Below are positions 36,701-49,200 of a DNA stretch of 64,000 nucleotides, one piece after another. The stretch covers positions 3,843,501 through 3,907,500 of the forward strand of contig BRXU01000002.1 of NCBI GenBank assembly GCA_030267565.1. Reading direction: 5' to 3'. The position numbers and the translations under genes were made by a program. How positions within the stretch are numbered: the first letter of the stretch is position 1; every line of letters starts with the position of its first letter. The notes beneath the pieces are model-generated. The model worked only from the letters and a program-made list of their open reading frames with translations. It was not told the origin of the DNA and did no database searches. The stretch is from Pleodorina starrii. Lineage: Eukaryota > Chlorophyta > Chlorophyceae > Chlamydomonadales > Volvocaceae.

Positions 36701-39700
36701 ACAACGGCGGCGCCAGGCCCCGCGGCCGCTGCCGTCGTAGCCCGCCCGCCGGGCGACGGCATCAGCGGCAGCACCGGAGCCCGGGTGCTGTTCACTGCTC
36801 CTGCCGCCACCTGCTCAACTGCGCCGCCCTCCAGGCGCCAAATCGGGACGGCACCTGGAACGACCGAGTGGGTGTTCTGCAGCGGCGGCGGCCATGATGG
36901 CGGCGACGCCCGGCGAACGGGTGCCGACAGGCGCCTCTGCAGCTCCCGCCGGGGCGTGTTGATGGACGGAAGCGGTGCCATGGGCAGGGGCCAAGCCTCA
37001 GTCTCTGGCGAGTCCGGGGCTGCTGTGCCGCTGCCCTCACGCGCGTGCGACCACCGGGACGGCGACGGCGGCGGCGGGCTGGCGTAGCCAGCAGCGGGTG
37101 ACCTGGGCGGCGGCAGCCCCGTAGCTGGAAAAGGCCTTGCCGGGGAGGCCATCGGGCCGACGGCCGCTGCGGCACGGCGCTCCATCGCCGGGGACACGAC
37201 ACGCGAAACCCGCACCGGCGAGACGGGAGAGCGCGGCGAGTTCAGGAGCACGGACAGCTCATCACGCGCGGTGTGCGGCGCTGCGCTGGCGGCGACGGCA
37301 GCGGCAGCGTCCGGGGCGTGTACTGGGGAGGTGGCGGTGGCGGCAGGGCCGGCAGGGCCGGCGTGAAGGGGGTAGGTTTGCAGCGAAACGCTGCTGCCGA
37401 CGCCGCCGCTGCTGTGTTGTGATTTGCCCATCGTGAAGGCCGCCGTGACCTGCGCGCTGCTAATGGAGCTGGAGGAGCGCAGAGGCGAGCTGGGGGCGGC
37501 CGTAGCTGTCGCCAGGCGCGACTGGGCCGCCCTCGGCGACGCCGGGATGGCGCCGGCGTGCAGCGGCATCGGCGCCCGGTAGCTCACGGCCGCGTGCGCC
37601 GTGGGGAACAGCGTGGTGGAGACAGACGCCAGCGCCTGAGGGTTGATGCCGAGGTATCGGTCCTCGTCGAGCGCGCCCAGAGGGGAGTGCATGGGCGCAC
37701 GCAGCCCCGGAGCCACGCCATGCAGCGCCGCCGCCGCGGGTGCGGCGCTGCCGCTGCCGCAGCCGCAGCCGGCTTCGCGGTGCGACGCCAGCTGCTGTGA
37801 GAACCAGACCATGGGGTCGTGCTGCGCCTGGCTGCGCTGCAGGCCCAGCGATGGCTGCGGCAGCATCGAGCCGAAGTGGTCCAGCCAGCTGCCAATAGAG
37901 GCGACCTGGTAGAAGCCGCTGGAGTTGCGAGAGCCGATGCTGGCTGCGCTGGCCGCGGAGGACAGAGAGGTGCCGCGGGCGGCGGCCCAGCCGGACGGCT
38001 GCTGCGGCACGGCGGGGAATTCGGCCGGAGACCCAGCGCCGGCACCGCCGGACTCCGACGCGGGAGATCGCGTGCGCGGGCTGGAGGGGGCAGCGCTGGC
38101 GGGCGTCGCCACTGCCGCCGCCGCCGCGGCAGAGGCGAAGGCGCCATCCGGAAGCCATTTGAAGCTCGTCTGACCCGCGAAGCAGCTGCCGAGTTCGTAG
38201 GGGTTGCTGCTCGCGCTGCTGCGGGCGCTGGGCTGGGACGGGCTTTGCTGCCGGGATGCCATGTACCTGGAGGCAGCGGGCTGCGTGAGTGGCAGGACGG
38301 GCGGGGGCGGCGGGCTGGACGTGGCCGGCGCGTCCGACCAGCTGTGGGTGCTGGAGGGGCTGCTGGTGCGGCTGTTGGGTCGGAGCGCGAGCGTCGCCTG
38401 CGCGGGGGCCGCCAGCGGGGCCAGCGTCTCCGGCTGCTGGGATCCCGCCTCCGAGCCGTCCGCAGCAACGTAAGCCTGCAGATTCGCGCCAGAGCCGTTG
38501 TGGATCGAAGCGGTTGCCAGCAGGGTGGGCGACCCAGATCCCGCGTCGTCCGGCACAGAGCCGCCAAATTCGAAGTCGGACTTGGGGCTCTCGGCGGTGC
38601 ACGGCGTGTGTCCATCAGCCGTCGCGCCCCGGCCACCGCCGCCCCGTGCAAAGCCCGCCGGGGCGGCGGCGGCAGCGGCGGCGGACGACTCGCGGGCGCT
38701 GCTGCCGCCAGCTAGCGTGGCAACGGAGGTCGGGCTCGACCCCGTCAGCGCCTCATCCGGCATCTCCTGCACACCGGGCAACGCATTCGCCGCCGAAACG
38801 ACCGTCGGTGACGGCTCGCCAGAGCCCTCACCAGCCTCCTTCACGACTTCCGTGTCGACGCTCGGGGGCAGCGGCAACATCGGGCCGCCGTCCTGCCCGT
38901 CGCTCGAGCTGCCGCCACTGCCACTGCTGACCCCGCCGGCCGCTGGAGCGTCACCGCCTTCTTCGCCGGCAGCCGCTGTGTCCGCGTCGTCTTTCTCTTC
39001 AGCAGCATCCGCCATGTCCGCCAGACCCACCAGGTTCACGATGCTGTCCACTGCCAACGGCGCCCTCCCAGACAGCCGCGTCATCGCCGCGGGGCCGCGC
39101 GCCGCGCGGCCCCGGCTGTAGCCCGATGTCGTCGTCATCATCGCCTGCTGGTTGATGCCCGCAAGGTAATGGTCCAGCGAATCACGGGAGAAGTTGGGCT
39201 GGGAGCCCTCCGCCCAGACGCCCGACGCCTCCCTTGCTGCGGTCGCGATACTGGGCGGGGACGGTGCACCCGGCGGCAGCATGGCGTCCTCGCGTTCCTC
39301 GTTGGGACTGTCCTCCATCAACGCCGCCATGCTCACATCGCTGGCAAACGTCTCGCACAGCGCAGACTCGTCCAATGCGCCCAGGGAGCGGTGCAGCATC
39401 TCCGCCGGCACAGGCGTGGCGCGCGCGATCTCATGGCTGGGCCTGCGGCCGCACGGCCCGTCACTGACTGGCGAGGTGGTAGCGGCGGCCGTACCGTCGA
39501 TGGCCGGGGCGAGATCCATGCCGTCCTCCGAACGGGAAGCGCCTGTCACGGCGGGCGGCCACTGGAAGTCAAGTCCGCGCGGCCCTGCGGCGAAGTCCTC
39601 CCAACGCGGCTGCGACGAGGCCGGCGACAGGCCTGGGTCGCTCACGGTAGGGTGACGCGCTGCACGAAAGCCCAGTCGCGGTGACGCCCAGCTTGCGGTT

Positions 39701-41490
39701 TCGTCCTCAGCCTGTACGTCGCCGTCCCGGCATATGATGAGGTGCCCCTGGTGGGTGCCGCGCAGGGTGGGCAGCTCCTCGTAGGATGACAGGCTCCCGC
39801 CGTCGCCAGAGGTTCCCGCAGGTCTGCAGCTGTCGCCGTTACCGTCGCTGCAGCCTCCTGCACTGCGGTTTGGCCTGGCGGGGTGATCAGCTATCCATAT
39901 CTGCGGGCGCCGGCTGGCGGGCGGGGCCTGCCCCAGGCTGGGCGGCGCCTCCGCCTCGACCTGGTGGACATCCGCTGCAGCTGCTTGCTTGTCCACTGGC
40001 TCCGCCTCTGCCTCCGCCTCGACCACGGTCATGTCCCCCGTCACGGCGGTGCTCGTCAGCTCCGCGCCCTCCAGTACCGACGCGCCCTGATCCGCAGCAC
40101 CGGCACCGGCGTCATCGGCCAGTGGCGCCACCGGCTCCATCATGCACGCGCCCACAGTGTTGCTGGCCTCGACGCTGGCAGAGGCCTCGCTCAAGGTGCC
40201 CTGCGTCGCCGGCGCTTCCGTTTGCAGCCCCGAGGGCTCGGGTTTCGCCGGCGCCGACTTGGCTGCTGTCAGCCTTTCGACTGTCACCTCAACGCCATCT
40301 CCGTCTGCTATGGACGCTGGCGCGAGGACACTGACGCTGGCGCGAGGGGCTGGCGCCACTGGGGAAGTCTGGGGCAGGTCCTCCTCTGCAACTTCAGCCT
40401 CGACGGCGTCATGGAAATCATCGTCGTCGCTCACAGCCTCAGCGCTGCTGTCACCGCAGTCGGCACCACCCCGGACCGCAGCCACGGGCCCGTCTGTGCA
40501 GGCGTCCTGTGCATTGCTGCCAAAGACGGACGTGCTGTCGGGGAAAGACGCACTGCTCGAGCCGCCGGTGCGTCTTGGCGAGGCGGGTGGCAGCGGCGGA
40601 ACCACAGCTGCAGCGGAAGCCGCGGTGTCGGAGGTGGTTGGGCCCACTGAAACGGCGTGCTCTGTTCCGCTCGATGCAGAGCGGGGACCACGCTCGCTTG
40701 GCTTGGGGGCCTGCAGTGAAACAGACAAGAATTGGGATGGCCAGGATGAAATGCGTGTCCGCGGGGCACGAGGATGCCAATTACGGCATGCACGTTAGCA
40801 TACATGTCAGCATACATGTCAGCATGCAACCAAGCCAAAGAGCAAGATGGATTCGTGTCGCAAGTAATACTCAGGCCCGTAACACAAAGCCACGCATTGA
40901 CAAATGACAGCTACCGGCTGGCGTCGTGATTTTCAGCCCTGTCTAAGCCATAAATGCCCGTTGCTACCACCCGTGCTCGCTGTCGACCCAGCACTCACCG
41001 TGCTCGTCTGCGCCTCCCCGTCCCGCTGGTCATCCTCCGAATCGCAGGTAGACGAGGCGCTGCCCAAGCTCTCGTCGCCGCTCTCGACGGTGTACCCGAA
41101 GCCAATGACTTCCCGGCTCGAAGCCCAGCGGAAGCGGTCAATGGCACGCCGCCGACTCTGAGCGTCGCCAGTCCGGACAGCAGTGGCCGCCGCTGAGGCT
41201 GGCGTCGCAAACTCCGCAGAGGCAGGGCCGTCGGCAAGGCATGGACGGCTCGCCAGCGAGGCGGCACCAAAGCTGCGCGTCGCGCCTGGGGTGGACAACG
41301 GCGCGATAAAGAAGCCACCCGGCCCACTCGAGCCCAGTTGGAGCGACGACTCGAGGGAAACCGCACCAAAAGGTGAGAGTGCGTAGCCCTCGAGATCCGG
41401 CCGCAGCTGGAAGTGCTCGGGCACGGTCGGTGGCGCAGACATCGGCCTGAACCGGAACCGGAAAGGAACGCGGCAAGGGTGCGGGGACAT
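30763..41490 (-). CDS. Giant Ala/Ser/Pro-rich protein, unrecognised
   Basis: Four exons in phase: 41490..40999, 40710..31517, 31304..31142, 30882..30763; about 3,322 aa. The 9,194-bp second exon is open throughout. Exon 1 has globular-looking sequence (EHFQLRPDLEGYALSPFG, RFRWASSREVIGFGYTV). The centre is low complexity: Ala, Ser, Gly and Pro runs, poly-Gln tracts, and many S/T-P-R motifs (TPRSARALF, TPRSARVLF) that look like proline-directed kinase sites. Weak internal echoes occur, such as LDHYLAGINQQAM and DRYLGINPQAL. The last two exons encode a helical, probably folded tail (GQFLIPAAQITSDPRMGPAV..., AAKLASSLVTTVWSVLED). A second in-frame ATG is at 41442. Repeat-free stretches at both ends suggest folded termini flanking a disordered linker. 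No domain is recognised. Hidden in-frame introns in exon 2 cannot be excluded. Confidence 0.72.
40796..40823. repeat. 12-bp tandem repeat in first intron of the giant gene
   Basis: CATACATGTCAG-type units occur just over twice between exons 1 and 2. Minor and non-coding. Confidence 0.75.
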
Positions 41491-41661
41491 ACTCAACACA
41501 AGGCCCTCAACGAGGAATGAGAGCTATTCCAGGACACATCTCTATACGACAGACTCCCTTACCACGAGCCACACAGAGTTGCGCTGATCGGGACCACGTG
41601 CAATGTCCGTATTCCCAAAACCATCAAGGCTGCATTTCAGCGCTAAGGCCGTATTCAGCGC

Positions 41662-43412
41662 CTACCTGAAGGTGCGCACCGGCTGCTGCGCTTCCGTCAC
41701 CAGTTGCTGCCAGGAGGGCCCTGTGCTGCCGGGTGCTCCACCGTCCGCGGCCGCATGGGCCTCCGCGCCGCCGCCCAAGCCCATGGCCGCCGGCGCAGTT
41801 GCACCCGTAGCGGGCCGGTCCGGCCACGGCCCGGCGCCCGGCGTGGCATTGCGGCCGTGGTCCCGACTCTCCCGCGGCGTGTCAAAGCCGCCCGGGTGAA
41901 TGCCACGCATGGCCGCGCCAGTCTGAGCCACGGCCGCGGCCACCTCCTCCGACGCCATGACCGCCGCGTGGTTCAGGTCCGAGGCCATGCCGAGAAACTC
42001 CGCACCGTGCGGGCCCATGAGTAGGGCGCAGCCGGCCACCGCTGCCGCCGCCGGGCTGCAAGCGCCTTCGAGGGACGGCAGCAACGAGCCGCCCACGAGC
42101 ACGATTTCGCTCAGCGAGTAGAGCGTCGTCAGCGCGTCCGCGTCGTCCAGCACGAGCACGTCCACGTCGGCCGACAGGCCTGCGAAGTGTAAAACAGCAC
42201 GAAGCGTCAGCATAATAGAAACAATGAAGCGGCCAATTCAATTCGCGACCAAAAGACACGCGATGACGCTATGCATGGCAGTGCCGGCGCTGTGGCGCCG
42301 TCCTCTACGACTCTGGGCCCCCAACTTACGCTCGGGAGCCCGCATTGCTGCGCTCAGCAGCTCGACCTGCAGTCGCCGGTCGGCTGACAGCCGCCGTGCC
42401 GCGGCCACGTACGCATCAAGGCCATTGCCGCCGTCTGCTCGGCCCCCAGCCGGCTGGGTCACGCGCGGCGCAACCAGGGTCAAGAGGCCCTTGTGCTGTC
42501 TGCGCAGGGCTGCGTGGACGCGGGCCACCACCGCTTCCTCCCCGGGAAGCGTGTTCGCGGCGACCCACAACTGCCGCTGGCCCAGGCCTGCGTAATTTAA
42601 CGGGACAGGCAGGGCCTCAGGGCAGCAGATTCGCTGTGGATCCCGCACACTTAGGCCAGATCACCGCTAGACAGGTAGGGCGTACGTCATAATCGGGACT
42701 CACGTTTCAGCAGAGACCGTCGGATCTTCGGGCGCTGGCTCAGCAAGCGTGTCGCGCACGCCCCCAGCTCTGATGCCTGCTGCAGATCGGTCGACCAGCC
42801 GGGCATCTGCCCCAAAGTGGCGCCCAACATGCGGAAGCGGCCCACGTCCTGCAGCGCGTACGAACGTCATGCAAACGACGTAGTCATTGCCTTTGCCACA
42901 TCCAAAGTCATGCACCCATCCCTGGGCGAACAACCGACATGGACGCGGTCGTGTACAAACATCACTTATGTCGGTTCAGAGATGCGCAACATGGCAGCGC
43001 ATTCACCTAACTGACTGTTCGCCACCGCCCGGCCTTATTACAAAAGACCACGCCGTCAATTGTCACTTACCACGTACGTCCGCGGCACGATCAGGCTGTA
43101 AGAGCTGAGCATCTGCTTCAGCATCTCCCGGCTGGTGCGATGGGCGTGCCACTCCAGCATTTCCTCTCCTGGCATGTGCGCATTGAGCAATGCAAGGCTG
43201 ACGCCCGACTCCCGCGCCATCAATGCAAGCTCCCGCTGGAAAGGCGTGTCCTGCGCGCGTAGGGTCCAGGGCGACTCGTGCCGACCCAGTTCGAAGATAC
43301 ATGTGCATCCTTGCCAGGAGCTTACCAGGAACACGCCAATCTGAGGCTGCCATTTGCGCAGGAAGGTGGCGATCGTGATGGGGTTCGCCAGCGGTTCCAG
43401 CTGCACCAGCAC
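41662..43412 (-). CDS. KDTA: KDTA, 3-deoxy-D-manno-octulosonate (KDO) transferase; 5' exons not found
   Basis: Exons recognised: 43412..43326, 43274..43071, 42848..42704, 42587..42330, 42179..41662, phases consistent. The WaaA/KDTA (GT30) order is clear. LEPLANPITIATFLRKWQPQ and ESPWTLR stand at the ESELWP position. They are followed by LALLNAHM, SLIVP, RFRMLGA, LWVAANTLPGEEAVVARVH, LVAPR, DDADALTTLYSLSEIVLVGG and LLMGPHGAEF. In plants the mitochondrial KDTA transfers KDO to a lipid A-like acceptor. The 51-bp gap between the first two exons is in frame and stop-free; retaining it would restore the Glu of the ESELWP-like motif, so it may be exon. The N-terminal third (GEA motif) was not found upstream, so the gene is incomplete here or its 5' exons are diverged. 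The tail after the GT-B fold is Ala/Gly-rich. Confidence 0.85.
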
Positions 43413-46374
43413 CTAAGGTTCCACAGACGGGCGGAAGGCAATTGCCGCTTGAGTCCAAGGCTTGAGTCCCAAACCCTAAGAACCCATACACGCTGGCACT
43501 CTGAGTTGAAGTTGGGTATAACTGAAGGTTTTCTGAGTGCAACGCTAGAAAACCAAGGTTTTCTGTGAACTCAGAGGAGTTGTGCCCTCATAAGGGCGTT
43601 GGTACGGCACATGGTGCCAGTTAAGGTGTCCGCGAAGGCGTGGAGGAGTGATTTTCGGGTTTTGTAGCTACATAGGGTGGTTGCTGCGAGGCTGTGGGCA
43701 TTAAGGCCTTAGCGATAGCTTTCGTGGTAGCCGGCCCTCACCCGGCCTACCTACCGAATAAGGACGGCTTTCATTGCTTGCAGGTACCCTTTGTGTGTAA
43801 CGAACGATGATTTCTCATGAAAACGGAAGCTGCCAGCCCAACTGCGCTCCCAATTGCATACCCACTCTTACCCTCTGGGGGAGAGAGTCCCCTAGCAGCT
43901 TGTAAACCTCCAAGCATGAAGTGGTCACCAACACCGTGACCTTTTCGTTGTACTCCTGTCGCAAGTGGACGCACAAAACCCAAAGTGGTAGTTATGGGCA
44001 GGTGGTAGGGGGTGGGGGCCAAGGGCCCAGGGGCCCGGCTCAAAGTATGCCGCAATGCAATCTGCATTCGCCACTTTATCTAAAATTCGAGAGTGTTTGA
44101 ATGAAAAACATGCGGCGCGAATCTTGAGGAGTGCGGAGCGACCACCCCATGGCTGCAACCGTCCGTGTGCAACCCCCACGAGGCAAACCTTAAGCGCACC
44201 TGGAGGCATCGATATACCACAGGCAACACCGTAGACGTCTCCCCTGAAGGCGTGCGCAAAAGAATAATGACTATGCTGTTTTGGCGCGCTCGCAGCTGCC
44301 CCATGGGCGGTTCTTACCAATCCCATTTACGTTGAACCACAAAACCGGACCATTGCGACGCTCAACACTGCTCCAGCCAAGCCTTTGAAGCTGCGTGCGC
44401 GATGCAAGCTTGCGAACTCAGCGACCTCGAAGCTTGCGCGGGAAACGTGAGTACGTGCCTACCGCTTACCGCTGTGCCTAGCGTCTCTTTCTTATTAAGG
44501 AGACGTAAGGTAAGATACATAAGCGACCCGGGAAGCTTGGCAACCCCCTACAGGAGCACAATCAATTCTGAATCCATGGTCCGAGCTGGGTTCGCTTAGC
44601 TGCTGCATGTAACAAGGCTAAAGATACTTACCCAGGCATATGTAAGGACTTTGCTGTTCTCCATCTCTATATGGGCTAAGACCGATGAAAAGTGTCAAAG
44701 TCTATGAAGTGTGCCGAGCCCCTGAAAAACATCCTATACTGTATGCCAGCTACTTGCAACTTTGCAACGTTGAAAGTGATGCGAACAGGCTTCGGATTTA
44801 GGTTTGGGAGTTGAGTGAGTAGCACCGAACCGAATAAGTGTCGTACAGAATATGGCGGGAATTTCAACGTGATGTTGGCAGCCAGGATGGCTATGCGATC
44901 TTGATACATTTTACATCCTGATCTGTGGCATTTTACAGAATTTCATCTGATACCGAACGCAGCGCCGGGGCACGCATGACACGAAGTCGCGCGGTTGCAG
45001 CAACCTGCAGACGCGCCAGCCTCGTTAATTTTTATCAAGCTTGGACGGCCGCCGAATGCAGTTCCGCTTTGGATCATCGTTGTGCCGCGCGCGTGATTTT
45101 GCGTTTTTCCGTGCAACGGCGGGCGGCGACGGGCGGCGCCTTACAGTACGTCTGGGCGAGCCAAGGTAGCCATACACCTGAAAGGCCACATTAGCATCAC
45201 CACCCTGCTACTCAACCGCTAACAACTTGCTTCGACGTGCATGTGTGCTCGTGCCTATTAGAGTACTGAGAGTACGGCTTCTTGACGGAACCGCGAAGTA
45301 GTGTACATACGGAGGCCGGGTTGACACTACTCCCCTTATTTCACGCTGGAAGTCTACGGGCCCAAAGACCCAAACACAACCCATCTCCGTCAGCGTTACA
45401 ACGTGAATGTGGCACGCTACAGTGGCCTGCAGACATTCCGAAGTATCCACGATCTATCAGATCCCACCCTCGATGATGGTGTTTTTCAGCGGACCCATAA
45501 CGTATTGGGTCGATGACAACAGGGCATCCAGAGCTCAAACATTGTCCCGTCACCGCCATGTGCTTGTCGCCTCGTAACCCCCGTCCCCCATCCGGGTCAT
45601 CCGGGCAGGCCTGGGTACCCCATGCTCGAGCAATTTCTGCCCCACAGGGCACATCCTCGGGCCGCACCCCGTGTTCACACAGGCCCGGCCCGGCCGAGCC
45701 CCGCCCGGCCCCGCAGCAAAGACATCTGCCAAAGCTAACACATGAGTACTGAAAGGATGCTGTGTCAGCGGGTTAGGTACTGGGGTCAGGTACCGGCTCA
45801 TAAACCCTCGAGCCTGCGAACTGCGGGGCCCTGCGGGAAGATCACACCTCTCTACAAACACCAACAAACATAGTTTGTGAGTACAGCAGGCTTACGGGGG
45901 CTTCCACACCACTCCCGCGATGCCCGGCACAGTACCAACGCACCTCTAATACTGAACAGAGCACGACAACAGCCAAACCTATCGCCTTGAAGTTCAGGCC
46001 ATTCAGGCCAGATCACTAAAATGTCTCAGTCTCAGTCCGACGCCACGTGCATGCGCTCTACACGCCATGCGGTCCAACCGGAAGCACAGTACGGGCCAGC
46101 ACCTGCACCAGCCCGCGGATTGCCCGCCCACCCGCCTGCAACATGTGCCACACCCCCTTCCAGTGCCAAGCTTCGGGCTTCGTGATGAACCCCCCTTCGC
46201 ATCCGCAGGGCGGCCTTACCCGCGCAATGCACAGCGATGCCCCTTCCCACCATTATCGCGCCAATTCCATCCCTTGCAGCGTTGCATGCAACCATGCCAT
46301 GCAGCGGCGCCGCAAGGAATGGAGGCCGCTGCCGTTGCTGCTGCGGCGGCGGTGCGCATCCCCTTCCCTCCAGC
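43413..46374. other. No gene recognised; should contain the KDTA 5' end
   Basis: KDTA needs about 100 more N-terminal residues from this side, but no matching exon could be read. No other coding exon is supported. Composition is closer to 50% GC than in the genes. Short direct repeats of AGGTTTTCTG lie near 43525-43560. Confidence 0.45.
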
Positions 46375-48504
46375 TTAGCCTTTGAAGAAGGCAAAAAACA
46401 GCAGCCTAGCCGCCACTAAGCGCTTGAGCCAGCGCAAGTAAAACCCAGGCGGCAGGCGCCCGCGCGGCCGCTCCGGCGCCGGCAGCGCTCCTCGCACTGC
46501 GCTCAATTCGCCGGTGCCCGATTCCGCCGACTCATACTGCATGGACAGCGTCTTCCGCTGCTGCTGTGGTTGCTGTTGCTGTTGCGGGCCGCTGTCCCGA
46601 GGGGTGCTGGCCACCGGGCCGTCCACAGCCGCACCAGCCCCGGCGGCACCGCCCTCAGCTTGGCACGAGGCAGCTGACGAGGCCGTGGTCGAGGCCGTGG
46701 TCGCGCCCAGGATGTCCACCAGGAACTCGGAAAGCAGGTCCCACTTAGCTCCAACCCCCGGGCGGCCGCCACCGAAGCCCGTGAAGACGCCAGCGGGAGC
46801 AGCGCCACCGCGGCCGCCACCGCCGCCTGCAGGGACACAGTTGCCGCGTAGGACGCGGTTCGTGGAAAGGGCCACAACCAGGCGCTGTCAGCCAGTCGGT
46901 TTGCGGGCACACCATGGTCTGCTGGCGCGCTCGGACATCGTGCACGATAGCCCGTCGCTCCGCTGCTTAGCCGCAGCGACCGGCGCCAGAAAGGCTCGTC
47001 TCGCAGGTCGCAGCGGAAGCCAACCTGGCCTGCCAACCCAGTTGGATACAAACGGCACCGAGGCCGCCATCAGACCGTCATGCCCGCCCGCCGACGGCGC
47101 TGCGCAACCCCGCGACGCGACGCGTCGCCGCGCTGCTCCAGCCTCACACACCTGCGTGCCTCTTTCGCCTGCGCTCCACGCGCCTGCGTATCCGCCGCCA
47201 CACATCGTCGACCGACTGCGCGGCCTCGGGCCACACGTTGACAGAGGCGGCACCGCCGCTGGCCCGCTGGTGCCTGCCGCCAGGTTGGGTGTGGGTTTCA
47301 TTAAGACGAGCCGCGCACCACGTAAGAGAGGGAGGGTTATGGCCTCGAGACAGGAAAAGACAAATCGGGGGCGTTCAGGTCGGGGGCGGTTCGGTTTGGG
47401 GATCATGCGCGGCAAAACGCAGAGGGGGGCCCCGGGGCGGGCAGGTGGCCGCGGGCCCGTCGCGCCCTTTCCACGCCAAAAAGGCTGCAGCCGGCCGGCA
47501 AGTCCGGCCGAGGCCGCCGACGGACCACATGGTCCATGAAAACAGCAGAACACCAGCTGAAGCCCGCCCAGCCGTCCCATCCAAAGCACGCCACAGGAGC
47601 CGCGACAGCACACCGCACAAGCCACGACGGGAGATCCAGCCGTGGGCAACGGCCCGACGCGTCAAGTCATTCTCAGATGAGCGCGACACCGGTTGGAACT
47701 ACAGTGGTGACACATCCTTCTTGTGCTGCTGCTGCAGCTGCTGACAGCCCTGTTGCGGCGTCGGTGGCAGCGGCCGGAGCACTGAAACCAGGGACATCCC
47801 TCCACACCCCTCCGTGCCCCTTTCACCGCTCACAGGAAAAGCATGTCGAAATCTGAGAGCCGCAGCTTCTGGGCCTCCATTAGCAACAGCTCCACAGACA
47901 GCTCATCCAGGAGCTGCTCCTCCTCATCGTCATTATCCAGCTCGCGACCGGCTCCTCTGCCGCCAGCGGCCGCACTGCCTGCCAGGCCCGAGGACGCCCC
48001 CGCTGCTGAGGCCTGGAGCAGCACGTGATACGCAGCGGCGAGCCGCTTGAAGTGCTCGGTTGCTTGCGCTTGGGTGTGGCTTCGCGGCGGTGGACAGGAG
48101 CCATCATCGCCGCCGGTGCAAGTGCCGGTGGTGGCGGCGCCTGCGGCGGAATCTGTGGCCTCAAGCGGGGACTGCGTTCCACTGGTCCCAGGTGGCGCTG
48201 AGGGCGCCCCGCTGGCAACAGATGAGGGAGCGTGCTTGTCTGGGTGCCTGTGGGGGGGAATGGCGGACGCGAGGCGGCAACGGGGGCCGGCAGGGACCAG
48301 GGAGTAAAGGCCAGGGGCACAGGGCTGCGGGCGCCCGACTTCATCAGGCGCGATGCCGTGTCAGCAGACCACGCCAAGGCACATCGCCAGGTGTTGGATA
48401 AATGTAGTTCCGTGACAATTAAATTCGACCGCCTTAGCTGCTCACCATAAGAGAGCCTGCTGGCGGAACGCCCGCCGAATGGCATCTGCCGGTGGAAGCG
48501 GACC
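46375..48504 (-). CDS. J-domain (DnaJ-like) protein; first exon not found
   Basis: Five exons in phase: 48504..48446, 48247..47834, 47273..47152, 47029..46913, 46826..46375; 387 residues. Exon 1 of this set gives helix II (ADAIRRAFRQQALLW), and exon 2 opens with the catalytic HPDK loop. After HPDKHAP comes an insertion of about 57 Ser/Thr/Gly-rich residues before helix III (EHFKRLAAAYHVLLQ). The J-domain stimulates Hsp70 ATPase through HPD. Beyond it lie an acidic stretch (LDNDDEEEQLLDEL), a basic helix (VDDVWRRIRRRVERRRKRHA), a Gly-rich segment, a poly-Gln tract and a basic/hydrophobic C-terminus ending RLLFFAFFKG. Helix I (Y-x-x-L-G) should be encoded upstream of 48504 but no exon was recognised, so the gene may be broken. 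The subfamily cannot be assigned; no Cys-rich zinc domain is seen. Confidence 0.78.
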
Positions 48505-49200
48505 CTGTGCATCATAATGTTTAAAGTGTTTAGAAATATAGAAATTTACGATGTAGTCAATCAGTTGGAGTTAGGTGACAGCGAAGCGCCGCCCGACCTG
48601 AAATTCAGATGGAAACCCAAGAAGCTGCAGCGCCTCAGCACAATTTATGCTCATCGGTCTCAGAACCAAGACCTCTTGTAGGTTGATTTACAGAGGCTGA
48701 GGCGGGCAGCGCTTATGAACGCCACTAGGGATTTTGGGGCAGAGACTGCAGTGGGATAGCTTCGATCGCGGAGTTGCGCCGCAGAGATAGTCCTCTAATT
48801 ATGATACATATGTTGAATTCGTCTGCAATCCGCACGGGGTCGTGAATCATGACGCTTGTCTGGTTTGATTTCACGATTAGTAAACCGTTCGTACCATAGG
48901 GTGCCATCGACAGATCAAAAGATCGGTGAAGTGCATGCTGTGCACCACCGCCGCCCCCACGCAGTCACGCCAATCTCCCGTGCACCAGTACATCCTCAAA
49001 TTGCACGCAGATCTTCCTCTTCTGTGCGCTTCGATGCCTCCGTCACGCACGCTTCCCAAGCCACCCCCTTAGCCGCGCCGTCGAGGAATCTGGTCAGTCC
49101 CATTCTTCCACAACACCCTCAACCACCCGCACCTTGACCTGCATACCCACAACCTTCCCCCGCTCCCGTACCCGTCACCGCCCACTGCTGAAGCTCCATC
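48505..49200. other. No supported gene; expected site of the missing J-protein exon
   Basis: A 60-codon minus-strand frame (48907..48725) is open but has no recognisable family or neighbours. Nothing resembling J-domain helix I was found. Confidence 0.4.

Noticed and set aside
34790..37087. 765-codon plus-strand open frame inside the giant gene
   Set aside because: It is the antisense shadow of the GC-rich giant exon. It has low-complexity composition, no splice logic and no family. The minus frame is four times longer and joins exons in phase.
48725..48907. 60-codon minus-strand frame as the missing J-protein first exon
   Set aside because: It has no Y-x-x-L-G helix I motif and no donor in a suitable phase.
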